Shown in pieces: positions 40,340 through 48,066 of a stretch of 64,000 nt of DNA. The translations under genes and the position numbers were made by a program. A model generated the notes under the pieces. The model was not told the origin of the DNA and ran no database searches. It saw only the letters and a program-made list of their open reading frames with translations. The first letter of the stretch is position 1, and each line of letters starts with the position of its first letter. The stretch covers positions 92,291 through 156,290 of the forward strand of contig NZ_JBHRRZ010000016.1 of the NCBI RefSeq assembly GCF_042643265.1, given 5' to 3'. The DNA is from Virgibacillus_O sediminis. Its GTDB lineage: Bacteria; Bacillota; Bacilli; Bacillales; Amphibacillaceae.

Positions 40340-41938
40340 ATGAGTGGTATAGAGTCAAAGCGGCTGATGAAGGGGGCGTTCCTCTTGGCATTGGCCGGTT
40401 TATTGAGCAAAATTTTAAGTGCAGCCTACCGAGTTCCGTTGCAGAATCTTACTGGAGATATCGGCTTTTATGTGTATCAGCAGGTATACCCGATTCTGGG
40501 AATAGCGGCTGTTCTTGGTTTGTACGGTTTCCCGGCAGCTGTATCCAAGCTCGCCGTAGACCTCAAGGCCGGTGGATATCCACTATCTTTCCGGAGTTTT
40601 TATGTGCCTGTACTCCTACTTCTAGGGGGATTTAACAGCATTATATCCATTCTGCTTTATATAAATGCCGGGAAACTAGCTGTCGCTGTAGGGGATCCTA
40701 TGCTGTCAGGGATCTATCAATTCAGTGCATTGATTTTCCTGCTGCTTCCTTTTGTCGCAGTGCTCCGCGGGGTATTTCAAGGAAATTATCAAATGGAGCC
40801 GACAGCTTATTCACAAGTCGGAGAACAATTGGTGCGTGTGTGCCTTATTATTGGTGCGGCGGTGACGGTCGCCCTTAGAGATGAGGTCTATCATATCGGG
40901 TGGGCAGCCGTTTTTGCCTCTTTGCTTGGCACTGGAGCCGCCATCCTTATTTTGTCGATTTTTTTCGTCAAGCGGAAGCCATACACTAGCGGAACCGCCC
41001 AGGTGCCATGGAGGTTTTTGACACGGAATCTCCTGCTTGTGGGGGTGGTGGCTGCGCTTAACCATATGGTGCTCTTGGTCATACAATTTGCAGACACATT
41101 CACCCTGGTTCCCAGTCTGAGGCAATATGGCCTTTCCCCAGAAGAGGCAATGGAAGCTAAAGGGGTTTTTGACCGAGGACAGCCGCTTATCCAACTTGGT
41201 ACTGTACTTGGTTCATCTTTTGCGATTGCTTTGGTTCCAGGTCTCTCCCGCCATAGACTTAAAGAACAGCCGGATTCTCTCCGCCAGCCGGTGAGAGGTG
41301 CTCTATTATTCAGTTTTTATCTGGCATCGGGGGCAGTGGCAGGGTTGATTACCATCTTCCCGGAGGCCAACACCCTTCTATATCAAAATGACCGAGGAAG
41401 CGGGGCCCTTCAAGTATTAACTGTATCGATCCTTCTTTGCTCTTTGGCAGTGACAGGTGCCTCCCTTCTACAGGGAGTGGGAGGGGTGAAAAGAACGGCT
41501 GCATTCATTGCGGCGGCCTTTCTGGTTAAGTGGGCGGGAAATGTATTACTTGTTCCGTGGTGGGGAATTATGGGTGGTGCATTAGCTACAATTACTAGCC
41601 TGGTATTGTTATGTTTGCTGGTGTATGCTCAGTTAATGCGGGCCTTCCCCAGGCTTCATTTTTTGAAAAATGTGTGTTGGAAGCCTCTATTTACGGCATT
41701 AATTTCCATGGTTATCTATTTGCTCTTCGTTGAGGCAATTTTCTCAGGTTATGGGATGGAATCGCGTTTGTCACTTTTATTCTATATTTTAGCTATCTCA
41801 ACGACCGGAGGAGCACTTTATTTATATATCTTGGTAAGGGGGCATGCTTTTACAAAAAGCCAACTGGAGATGCTGCCATTTTCCGCGTTTTTCATTCGCA
41901 TACATAAAGGGAGGAAAAGTAATGAGCAATCGTATTGA
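40340..41938 (+). CDS. yabM: MATE-like polysaccharide/lipid flippase YabM (SpoVB family)
   Basis: This 532-residue integral membrane protein belongs to the MOP superfamily with SpoVB and MurJ-like flippases. About 13-14 hydrophobic segments run through the chain, starting with GAFLLALAGLLSKILSAAYR, the family signature near residues 12-31. Relatives move lipid-linked sugar precursors across the membrane, but the substrate of YabM is not known. GGAAGG lies before the ATG. It overlaps yabN by 17 bases, so the two are probably translated together. Confidence 0.88.
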   Translation: MSGIESKRLMKGAFLLALAGLLSKILSAAYRVPLQNLTGDIGFYVYQQVYPILGIAAVLGLYGFPAAVSKLAVDLKAGGYPLSFRSFYVPVLLLLGGFNSIISILLYINAGKLAVAVGDPMLSGIYQFSALIFLLLPFVAVLRGVFQGNYQMEPTAYSQVGEQLVRVCLIIGAAVTVALRDEVYHIGWAAVFASLLGTGAAILILSIFFVKRKPYTSGTAQVPWRFLTRNLLLVGVVAALNHMVLLVIQFADTFTLVPSLRQYGLSPEEAMEAKGVFDRGQPLIQLGTVLGSSFAIALVPGLSRHRLKEQPDSLRQPVRGALLFSFYLASGAVAGLITIFPEANTLLYQNDRGSGALQVLTVSILLCSLAVTGASLLQGVGGVKRTAAFIAAAFLVKWAGNVLLVPWWGIMGGALATITSLVLLCLLVYAQLMRAFPRLHFLKNVCWKPLFTALISMVIYLLFVEAIFSGYGMESRLSLLFYILAISTTGGALYLYILVRGHAFTKSQLEMLPFSAFFIRIHKGRKSNEQSY

Positions 41939-43370
41939 TGTCATTGGCCTTGGAGCTGGTGACTTAGACCAGCTGCCCCTAGGTCTTTATAAAAAGTTGA
42001 CCGGCTATAAAGGAGTAGTTTATACCAGAACAGAAGATCATCCAGTAATCGAAGACTTGAAGGAGGAGGGAGTATCCTTTCATTCCTTTGACGAGTTATA
42101 CGTAAACCACAACGAGTTTGGAGATGTATATGAGCATATAACCGCATCCTTGTTGGAGGCTGCCAAGCAAAACCCTGTACTTTTTACTGTGCCGGGGCAT
42201 CCGATGCTGGCAGAAAAAACGGTTCAACTGCTTTTGGAACAAGAAGAAGTGGAAGTAGCAATCCGTGGCGGCCAAAGCTATTTGGATGACCTGTTCTCTT
42301 CCCTGAAAATCGACCCAATAGAAGGCTTTCAATTTCTGGATGCCACTTCTTTTGAAAGAAGCCAGCTGGAATATCGCCACCATATTGTCTTCTGTCAGGT
42401 GTATGACCATTTTGTCGCCTCGGAAGTTAAGCTGGCACTTTTGGAGGATCTTCCGTATGATTACCCGGTAACTATAGTAGAAGCAGCCGGGACTGGCAAA
42501 GAGAAAATTAGGACGATCCCATTGGAGGAATTGGATCATTCCTTGGAAATCAGCAACTTGACCAGTGTATATGTCCCTCCCGTATCACCTGAACTGTTGA
42601 ATCATACATTTACCCGGCTGAGGGAAGTCATTGCTGCCTTGCGCGCTCCCGATGGATGCCCATGGGATCGGGAACAGACACATGAGTCCCTTCGTGAGTA
42701 TGCGATAGAAGAGGTTTACGAACTGATTGACGCTATTGATGAAGAGGATGATGAGAATCTAGTTGAAGAACTGGGAGATGTGCTATTGCAAGTCATGCTG
42801 CATAGTCAGATAGGTGAAGACAATGGCTATTTTATGGTTGATGATGTGATCCGTACGGTAACTGACAAAATGATTCACCGGCACCCACATGTTTTTGGCA
42901 ACAAGACAGCAGAATCGGTGGAAGAAGTATATAAAAATTGGGATCAATTGAAAAAGGAAGAGAAGGGAGATGTCCGCAAATCGGTGTTGGATGGTGTTCC
43001 GGGACAGCTGCCATCTCTGGCAAAGGCATTTAAACTGCAGAAAAAGGCTGCCAAAGTCGGGTTCGGCTGGGAAGACGCCGAGGATATATGGCTCAAGCTG
43101 GAAGAGGAGTTGCAGGAGACCCGGGATGCCATTGATTCAGGCACCCATGAAGAAGTGGAGAATGAGCTAGGGGATGTCTTATTTGTACTTGCCAATATTG
43201 CAAGGTATTATAAAGTAAACCCTGAAGTCGCCCTGAACCGGACGAACCGGAAATTTATCAGCCGCTTCGGTTATGTGGAAGAGCAAATCAATCAGAGGGG
43301 GAAGAATCTAAAAGAATCTTCCTTGGAAGAGATGGATGCATTATGGAATGAGGCAAAGGAGAGAGAATGA
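41922..43370 (+). CDS. yabN: YabN: tetrapyrrole methylase-like domain fused to MazG
   Basis: The 482-residue fusion has an N-terminal SAM-dependent tetrapyrrole methylase-like domain (VIGLGAGDLDQLP near residues 6-18; TVPGHPM near 82) and two MazG NTP pyrophosphohydrolase units (EEVYELIDAIDEEDDENLVE near 262-281; EELGDVLLQVMLH; then EELQETRDA and NELGDVLFVL in the second). MazG clears abnormal nucleotides, and the role of the methylase half is unclear. I chose the ATG at 41922 behind GGGAGG. It overlaps yabM and is followed closely by rqcP. Confidence 0.92.
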   Translation: MSNRIDVIGLGAGDLDQLPLGLYKKLTGYKGVVYTRTEDHPVIEDLKEEGVSFHSFDELYVNHNEFGDVYEHITASLLEAAKQNPVLFTVPGHPMLAEKTVQLLLEQEEVEVAIRGGQSYLDDLFSSLKIDPIEGFQFLDATSFERSQLEYRHHIVFCQVYDHFVASEVKLALLEDLPYDYPVTIVEAAGTGKEKIRTIPLEELDHSLEISNLTSVYVPPVSPELLNHTFTRLREVIAALRAPDGCPWDREQTHESLREYAIEEVYELIDAIDEEDDENLVEELGDVLLQVMLHSQIGEDNGYFMVDDVIRTVTDKMIHRHPHVFGNKTAESVEEVYKNWDQLKKEEKGDVRKSVLDGVPGQLPSLAKAFKLQKKAAKVGFGWEDAEDIWLKLEEELQETRDAIDSGTHEEVENELGDVLFVLANIARYYKVNPEVALNRTNRKFISRFGYVEEQINQRGKNLKESSLEEMDALWNEAKERE

Positions 43371-43374
43371 TTGT

Positions 43375-43632
43375 ATGAGATTGGATAAGTTTTTGAAAAT
43401 TTCCCGGTTAATCAAACGCAGGACATTGGCGAAGGAAGTCGCAGATCAAGGGCGGATTACTGTGAACGGCAATAAGGCGAAAGCTTCTACAGATGTGGCT
43501 GTAGGAGACGAACTGGTCATTAAATTTGGCCAGAAGCTGGTAACGATCGAAGTGACAGATCTGCGTGAAAATGTAAAGAAAGATGAAGCGGAAACATTGT
43601 ATAAGGTGATTAAAGAAGAAAAGCCTGAATAA
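43375..43632 (+). CDS. rqcP: RqcP (YabO), S4-domain ribosome quality control factor
   Basis: RqcP works with RqcH on stalled 50S subunits, helping C-terminal alanine tailing of trapped peptides. The 85 residues are a single S4 RNA-binding domain: MRLDKFLKISRLIKRRTLAKE, then GRITVNGNKAKASTDVAVGDEL. A relative of Hsp15, it is cytosolic and ribosome-bound. The ATG lies four bases after the yabN stop. GGAG is about 13 bases upstream, so coupling to yabN may help initiation. Confidence 0.94.
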   Translation: MRLDKFLKISRLIKRRTLAKEVADQGRITVNGNKAKASTDVAVGDELVIKFGQKLVTIEVTDLRENVKKDEAETLYKVIKEEKPE

Positions 43633-43688
43633 GTTCTAGACTTGTCCCTCCTTTCATAAAGTAAGAATGATAAGGAGGGGCTATTTAT

Positions 43689-43991
43689 ATGAATAATTAT
43701 TATGAACCAAAGGAAAACTTGAATCGTACCCACACTGACCACTCTGTTAAACTCAACAACCGCAAGAACCTCGAAATAACTGGCGTCAAAGAAGTGGACA
43801 GCTTTGATAACGAAGAATTCCTGCTGGAAACCGTTATGGGCTATCTTATTGTGCGCGGTCAGAACCTTCAGCTTAAGAATTTGGATGTGGGGGATGGCGT
43901 TGTTTCCATAAAGGGTAGAATATATGAGCTTTCTTATGTCGACGAACAACAGGAGAAAGCTAAAGGAATCTTTAGCAAGCTGTTCCGATGA
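43689..43991 (+). CDS. yabP: Sporulation protein YabP
   Basis: YabP is a mother-cell sporulation protein of the YabP/YqfC family, needed with YabQ in B. subtilis for spore development. The 100 residues have a central conserved stretch, NNRKNLEITGVKEVDSFDNE, followed by LETVMGYLIVRGQNLQLKNLD. There is no signal or membrane segment. AAGGAGGGGC lies before the ATG. CATAAAGT about 35 bases upstream is only a weak sigma-E-like -10. It overlaps yabQ by four bases (ATGA). Confidence 0.92.
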   Translation: MNNYYEPKENLNRTHTDHSVKLNNRKNLEITGVKEVDSFDNEEFLLETVMGYLIVRGQNLQLKNLDVGDGVVSIKGRIYELSYVDEQQEKAKGIFSKLFR

Positions 43992-44587
43992 CCCTTAGCG
44001 TCCAGTTCATCACAATGATTGCCATGGTTTTAAGTGGCTTCTATCTGGGTATAATACATGATACCTTCCGGCGGCTTGCCATTTATTGGAGAAACCGTGT
44101 ATTATTGTCCTATTTTTTGGAAATCTGCTTTTGGCTGGCACAGACCGGTATTATCTTTTATATATTATTCCGTGCTAATGGAGGAGAGTTGCGGCTTTAT
44201 ATATTCCTTGCCTGCTTCCTGGGCTTTGCCGCTTATCAAGCATTGGCAGCAGATGTGTATAAGCGGGTGCTGGAATACCTGATCCAATGGTTTGCAGCTG
44301 TGTGGCGCTTTTTCAAGCGCACAGTCCAAGTTCTCCTCTTCACCCCTGTCAAATGGATGGTTCTTTTCCTGGCGGCCGTGCTGCTATGGCTGGCGAAGCT
44401 GCTGGGTATTATCTTGCTCTCTTTGTGGAAAGTAGCCATCACTCCAATTTATTGGCTACTGCGGCTTTTTTTATTCCTGTTACCGTCCAGCTGGCAAAAA
44501 AACTTGCACAAATTGGCAGGAGTTTATAGTACAATAAAGAATATATATAAAAAGTGCAGGGAGTATATCATGTCAAAGAGGAGGTAG
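43988..44587 (+). CDS. yabQ: Spore cortex membrane protein YabQ
   Basis: YabQ localises to the outer forespore membrane and is needed for cortex formation. The 199 residues start with the YabQ pattern (SVQFITMIAMVLSGFYLGII) and hold four or five membrane segments, about 5-23, 37-57, 66-82, 120-148 and 155-166, ending in a basic tail (SKRR). It is translationally coupled to yabP. divIC begins six bases after it. Confidence 0.92.
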   Translation: MTLSVQFITMIAMVLSGFYLGIIHDTFRRLAIYWRNRVLLSYFLEICFWLAQTGIIFYILFRANGGELRLYIFLACFLGFAAYQALAADVYKRVLEYLIQWFAAVWRFFKRTVQVLLFTPVKWMVLFLAAVLLWLAKLLGIILLSLWKVAITPIYWLLRLFLFLLPSSWQKNLHKLAGVYSTIKNIYKKCREYIMSKRR

Positions 44588-44592
44588 AAGCT

Positions 44593-44973
44593 TTGGCTTC
44601 GGAGGAAAAAACAGTTACAAGATTAGATTCGAGCTATATGCAGAAATACGATGCGCATCAGGAAAGGCAGAAAAGGAAAAAGCAGCGTTTATTCCGGCGT
44701 CTTGTGCTTTTTTCCCTCATAGCACTGCTCGCTCTTGGAAGCATGGGAGTCTACCATATACAACAGAGAGCGCTTCATGCTGAGAAACTGGAAGAGTACC
44801 AGCATCTTGAAGAGGAACTGGTACAATTGGAACAGCAGGAAGCCGACTTGAAAGAGGAGATTGAACTGCTCAATAATGAAGAGTATGTATTGGATATTGC
44901 CCGCACGAATTATTTCTTTTCTAAAGAGGGCGAAATGATATTTAATATACCCGCGGAAGCCCCCTCATATTGA
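44593..44973 (+). CDS. divIC: DivIC, FtsB-like cell division protein
   Basis: DivIC joins FtsL and DivIB in the septal wall synthesis complex. The 126 residues are bitopic: a basic cytosolic N-terminus (QERQKRKKQRLFRR), one membrane segment near 36-54, then an outside coiled coil (about 60-100, rich in LEEELVQLEQQ) and ARTNYFF near 110. I chose the TTG at 44593 because AAGAGGAGG lies eight bases before it and the length then matches B. subtilis (125). The -35 of the yabR promoter overlaps its stop codon. Confidence 0.92.
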   Translation: MASEEKTVTRLDSSYMQKYDAHQERQKRKKQRLFRRLVLFSLIALLALGSMGVYHIQQRALHAEKLEEYQHLEEELVQLEQQEADLKEEIELLNNEEYVLDIARTNYFFSKEGEMIFNIPAEAPSY

Positions 44974-44999
44974 CACCTTTTCATAAGGTTGGCTATAAT
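44970..44999 (+). promoter_or_regulatory. Sigma-A promoter of yabR
   Basis: Perfect TTGACA and TATAAT with an 18-base spacer. The -35 overlaps the divIC stop codon. Confidence 0.8.
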
Positions 45000-45051
45000 A
45001 TAAAAGAACTATATATTTTATTTTAATCTTTTAAGGAGGAGCATTTTTTTT

Positions 45052-45438
45052 ATGTCAATCGAAGTAGGCAGCAAGCTGCAGGGAAAGGTAACTGGTATCA
45101 CTAATTTTGGAGCTTTTGTGGAGCTCGAGGAAGGCAAAACCGGCCTTGTTCATATTAGTGAAGTTGCCGACAACTATGTCAAGGACATTAATGACCACTT
45201 GACTGTTGGTGATACAGTGACAGTAAAAGTTATTAATGTTGAAAAGGACGGCAAGATCGGCCTTTCCATCAAGAAAGCGAAGGATCGGCCCAAACGCCCA
45301 CAACGAGATAATCGGGAACGCACGGAAACTTTCGAATCCAAGATGAACCGTTTCCTCAAGGACTCTGAAGACCGGTTGGCCTCTTTGAAGAAGCACACCG
45401 AATCCAAGCGTGGGGGAAGAGGTGCTAAAAGAGGATAG
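45052..45438 (+). CDS. yabR: S1 domain RNA-binding protein YabR
   Basis: The 128-residue protein has one S1 domain at the N-terminus (GSKLQGKVTGITNFGAFVEL, then GLVHISEVAD and VGDTVTVKVINV, up to about residue 72), like the C-terminal unit of polynucleotide phosphorylase and general stress protein 13. The rest is basic (PKRPQRDNRERTETFESK, ending RGGRGAKRG). It likely binds RNA or ribosomes, but the role is not known. AAGGAGGAGC lies before the ATG. It has its own strong promoter and terminator. Confidence 0.9.
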   Translation: MSIEVGSKLQGKVTGITNFGAFVELEEGKTGLVHISEVADNYVKDINDHLTVGDTVTVKVINVEKDGKIGLSIKKAKDRPKRPQRDNRERTETFESKMNRFLKDSEDRLASLKKHTESKRGGRGAKRG

Positions 45439-45477
45439 CAGTTGCTGTCTATAATAATGCTCTGTCATAGATGAAAA

Positions 45478-45516
45478 GCAGGTGTCTGCATAATATTTGC
45501 AGACACCTGCTTTTTT
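45478..45516 (+). terminator. Terminator of yabR
   Basis: GCAGGTGTCTGCA pairs perfectly with TGCAGACACCTGC, followed by TTTTTT. Confidence 0.9.
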
Positions 45517-45520
45517 GGCA

Positions 45521-45558
45521 AAAAAACCTGTTAACCGTAAAGGCTAACAGGTTTTTTT
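45521..45558 (-). terminator. Terminator of tRNA-Met (bidirectional look)
   Basis: AACCTGTTA pairs with TAACAGGTT with A and T runs on both sides, so it could stop transcription in both directions. On the minus strand it ends the tRNA transcript. Confidence 0.8.
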
Positions 45559-45581
45559 CCGGAGATACCGGAATATTATGA

Positions 45582-45655
45582 TGGCGGTGGAGGGGATCGA
45601 ACCCCCGACCTCACGGGTATGAACCGTACGCTCTCGCCAGCTGAGCTACACCGCC
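45582..45655 (-). tRNA. tRNA-Met (anticodon CAT, elongator type)
   Basis: On the minus strand the cloverleaf is complete: acceptor GGCGGTG/CACCGCC, D arm GCTC...GAGC, anticodon stem ACGG/CCGT with loop TTCATAC, and T arm GGGGGTTCGATCCCCTC. Anticodon CAT with a fully paired acceptor end points to elongator Met; initiator tRNA has an unpaired first base. The sequence after A73 is TCAT, so CCA is not encoded. It is nearly identical to my memory of the B. subtilis tRNA-Met found at this locus, though here it runs on the minus strand. A tRNA-Glu, expected as neighbour, is absent. Confidence 0.92.
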
Positions 45656-45674
45656 GAATCAGTCAACAAAAAAT

Positions 45675-45703
45675 ATGATACAACAGAGTTCATCGTATGT
45701 CAA
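45675..45703 (-). promoter_or_regulatory. Sigma-A promoter of tRNA-Met
   Basis: On the minus strand a perfect TTGACA, a 17-base spacer and TATCAT end 20 bases before the tRNA. The -35 lies within GTCAACAAAAAAT (plus strand), a 13-base sequence that recurs exactly at 45662-45674 and 45699-45711. Confidence 0.75.
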
Positions 45704-45713
45704 CAAAAAATTC

Positions 45714-45740
45714 AAAGATGACCCACAAAGGGCCATCTTT
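45714..45740 (-). terminator. Terminator of the efflux/marR operon
   Basis: On the minus strand AAAGATGGCCC pairs with GGGTCATCTTT (one mismatch), then GAATTTTTTG. It separates the efflux operon from the tRNA promoter. Confidence 0.7.
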
Positions 45741-45741
45741 A

Positions 45742-47280
45742 TTACCTGTTTTCTAAACTTATTTTACCAGCACCTGCAGCCGTGAGTTGCCCGTCCTCCT
45801 GCTGTTCGGAGGATGATACTTCCTCTTCATCCGCCGGTCTGACCCTTTTAATGAAGAACGAGAGGAAAAAGCCTAAAATGGCACAGATTGTTGCTACCAT
45901 GAAAGAGTCATTAATTCCCTCTATGGTTGCCAAATTCTCTAACTGTATAAGCTGCTGATCTGTCATTCCCTCCGCAGCCGGCATATAATCTGCAAGGTGT
46001 CTGGCCGTCTGGGCAGTCATCACGGTCACAAGAAAGGCTGTCCCGATAGACCCCGACATCTGCCTTAGCGTATTGGACATGGCCGTTCCATGTGCATAAA
46101 GCCTTTTAGGCAGCTGATTGAGCCCAGCGGTCATAATCGGCATCATAATCAAGGAGATGCCAATCATCCTTGTGCTGTAGGCAGCCATCATGAAATAATA
46201 GCCGGTCTCATCGGTGAGGCTGGAAAACATATAGGTGGTGACAGCTATGATTCCAAGGCCTGCCAAGGCTAATGGACGAGCGCCGATTCGGTCAAACAGT
46301 TTTCCGGTCAGTGGTGACATGACAGCAGATATAAGTGCGCCCGGCAGCAGAAGCAGGCCAGATTCGAGCGGAGAAAACCCCCGTATATTCTGTAAATAGA
46401 TAGGGATCAGTATCATCGCTGCAAACATGGACATGGTGACAACGACATTGATGATTGTTGTCAGTGTAAACATGTTGTATTTAAAGACACGGAACTCAAG
46501 CATGGGGGTTTTCATTTTCAATTGCCTGGAAATAAAAAAGACCATGATCAGGGTTCCTGCACATAACGGAAATAATACTTCCATGCTTGTCCATCCTTTT
46601 TCTCCCGCACTGGAAAATCCGTAGAGCAATCCCCCGAATGCAAAAGTAGATAGAATGATAGAAGGTACATCCACTTTTGGATTGGTCAGCTTTGTGACAT
46701 TCCTTAAGAGAAAGAAGGCTAAAATGACATCAATCACTGCTATAGGCAATACGATATAGAACAACACTCTCCATGAGTACGATTGTACGACAATACCTGA
46801 TAGAGTAGGCCCAATTGCAGGCGCAAACATCATTGCCAATCCGATCATTCCCATCGCAGATCCCCGTCTATCCACAGGAAATAAACTGAGGATGACATTC
46901 ATTAAGAGCGGCATCATGATACCGGCTCCGGCTGCCTGGACAATACGCCCGATGAGCAGGGAGGGATAGGAAAAGGATAAGGCACATATCAATGTTCCAA
47001 CAGCAAACAATGACATCGCTGTAAGGAATAGCTGTCTGGTTGAAAATTTCTCCATTAAAAATGCAGTAATAGGAATTAATATACCGTTCACCAGCATGAA
47101 GATAGTTGTAAGAGACTGTGCTGCATTAGCGGACATTTCCAGGTCGACAATCATCACTGGGAGGGCCACATTCAACAATGTCTGGTTTAAAATAGCCACA
47201 AAAGCACCAAGCACCATGACAGAAATGATCGGGCCTTTTGCTACTTCTGTTGCATCTATAAAAGCTGATCTATCTTTCAA
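45742..47280 (-). CDS. DHA2-family (14-TM) multidrug efflux transporter
   Basis: This 512-residue MFS protein belongs to the EmrB/QacA drug:H+ antiporter branch. About 14 hydrophobic segments run from residue 17 to 480. LNQTLLNVALPVM near 32-44 is the D1 motif of the DHA2 branch, GRIVQAAGAGIMMPLL near 110-125 is motif C-like, and the tail is acidic with EEE and Q. Likely substrates are hydrophobic drugs, but none can be assigned. The start is TTG and overlaps the marR stop by four bases. It is not at this place in B. subtilis, so the pair is probably an insertion. Confidence 0.88.
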   Translation of the reverse strand: MKDRSAFIDATEVAKGPIISVMVLGAFVAILNQTLLNVALPVMIVDLEMSANAAQSLTTIFMLVNGILIPITAFLMEKFSTRQLFLTAMSLFAVGTLICALSFSYPSLLIGRIVQAAGAGIMMPLLMNVILSLFPVDRRGSAMGMIGLAMMFAPAIGPTLSGIVVQSYSWRVLFYIVLPIAVIDVILAFFLLRNVTKLTNPKVDVPSIILSTFAFGGLLYGFSSAGEKGWTSMEVLFPLCAGTLIMVFFISRQLKMKTPMLEFRVFKYNMFTLTTIINVVVTMSMFAAMILIPIYLQNIRGFSPLESGLLLLPGALISAVMSPLTGKLFDRIGARPLALAGLGIIAVTTYMFSSLTDETGYYFMMAAYSTRMIGISLIMMPIMTAGLNQLPKRLYAHGTAMSNTLRQMSGSIGTAFLVTVMTAQTARHLADYMPAAEGMTDQQLIQLENLATIEGINDSFMVATICAILGFFLSFFIKRVRPADEEEVSSSEQQEDGQLTAAGAGKISLENR

Positions 47281-47723
47281 TTCTCTTCATCTCCATTTAG
47301 TTTAATCTTTTCCTGCACCATTTGATGAAGGCGGAGCAATGTTTCTGCATCTTCATCTGTGATGTCCCCTAGCTTGTGCAAGCGTTTATGATACCTTTCT
47401 ATACCTTCTTTTTGCTTGGCCCTGCCCTCTTCCGTAAGGTTCAAGATAATGGCCCGTCTGTCTTTTTTGGATTGCTCTCTTTGAAGGTGGCCAGCTTTTA
47501 CCAACCGGTCCACCGTACTGCTGACTGTACTCTTTCCAAGATTCATTTTTCGGGTGAGTTCACCTAGACTCATATTGGGCTCCTCGGATACAAGTTTCAT
47601 TATCTGAAGCTGTACCAGTGTTACCCCCATCTCATCAGCATGGTGCCACATCTGCCTATAAAAATATTTATTTACCTCACGAAAGGAATAAAGAATCTTC
47701 GTGACTTTTTCTTCTTTCTCCAT
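47277..47723 (-). CDS. MarR family transcriptional regulator of the efflux gene
   Basis: The 148-residue winged-helix regulator has QIMKLVSEEPNMSLGELTRKM, the recognition helix region GKSTVSSTVDRLVKAGHL near residues 70-87, and the wing motif KKDRRAIILNLTEEG near 93-107. It most likely represses its own operon and the overlapping transporter until a ligand binds. I chose the ATG at 47723, seven bases after AAGGAG. An upstream in-frame ATG lacks a ribosome site. Confidence 0.9.
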   Translation of the reverse strand: MEKEEKVTKILYSFREVNKYFYRQMWHHADEMGVTLVQLQIMKLVSEEPNMSLGELTRKMNLGKSTVSSTVDRLVKAGHLQREQSKKDRRAIILNLTEEGRAKQKEGIERYHKRLHKLGDITDEDAETLLRLHQMVQEKIKLNGDEEN

Positions 47724-47766
47724 GATCAATCTCCTTCGTATATAGAAATGTTCCAACGCGAACTAT

Positions 47767-47808
47767 TTGTATAAGAACAATTATATGGAATTTAGCTGCT
47801 ACTTTCAA
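47767..47808 (-). promoter_or_regulatory. Promoter and possible operator of marR-efflux operon
   Basis: On the minus strand TTGAAA (47803-47808), a 17-base spacer and TATAAT (47780-47785) form a strong promoter. The dyad TTGT-ATAAGA-ACAA at 47767-47780 overlaps its start region and may be the MarR site, but the arms are only four bases. Confidence 0.6.
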
Positions 47809-47970
47809 GGATCTGGTTAAATGAACTTATTTTCTGTTTTTCGCCATAACTATGTAGTGTTCTACATGTGAAACCAGGAGACCAATGGCCGGAATATCCG
47901 CCATCCGCAACAGAAGGGTGAGCGAGGAGGTGAAAATTAGGCATGTAGAAATGCGCCTAATATTCAGAAT

Positions 47971-48013
47971 ATAGTCGAACGATTCTTTGGATAGGCTCTG
48001 ACCGTTTGACAAA
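47971..48013 (+). promoter_or_regulatory. Spo0A boxes before spoIIE
   Basis: ATAGTCGAA at 47971-47979 and TTTGACAAA (a perfect TTTGTCAAA on the other strand) at 48005-48013 fit Spo0A boxes. In B. subtilis Spo0A~P activates spoIIE from an unusually spaced sigma-A promoter. A clear -10 is not evident here. Confidence 0.55.
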
Positions 48014-48066
48014 ATCAGAAGGCATAATATGGTTCAATAACTAGAAAGAAGGGGAGGGGCTTTATT

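Noticed and set aside
43640..43680. Sigma-E promoter for yabP
   Set aside because: CATAAAGT has two mismatches and there is no believable -35 at 13-15 bases, so it is not listed as a feature.
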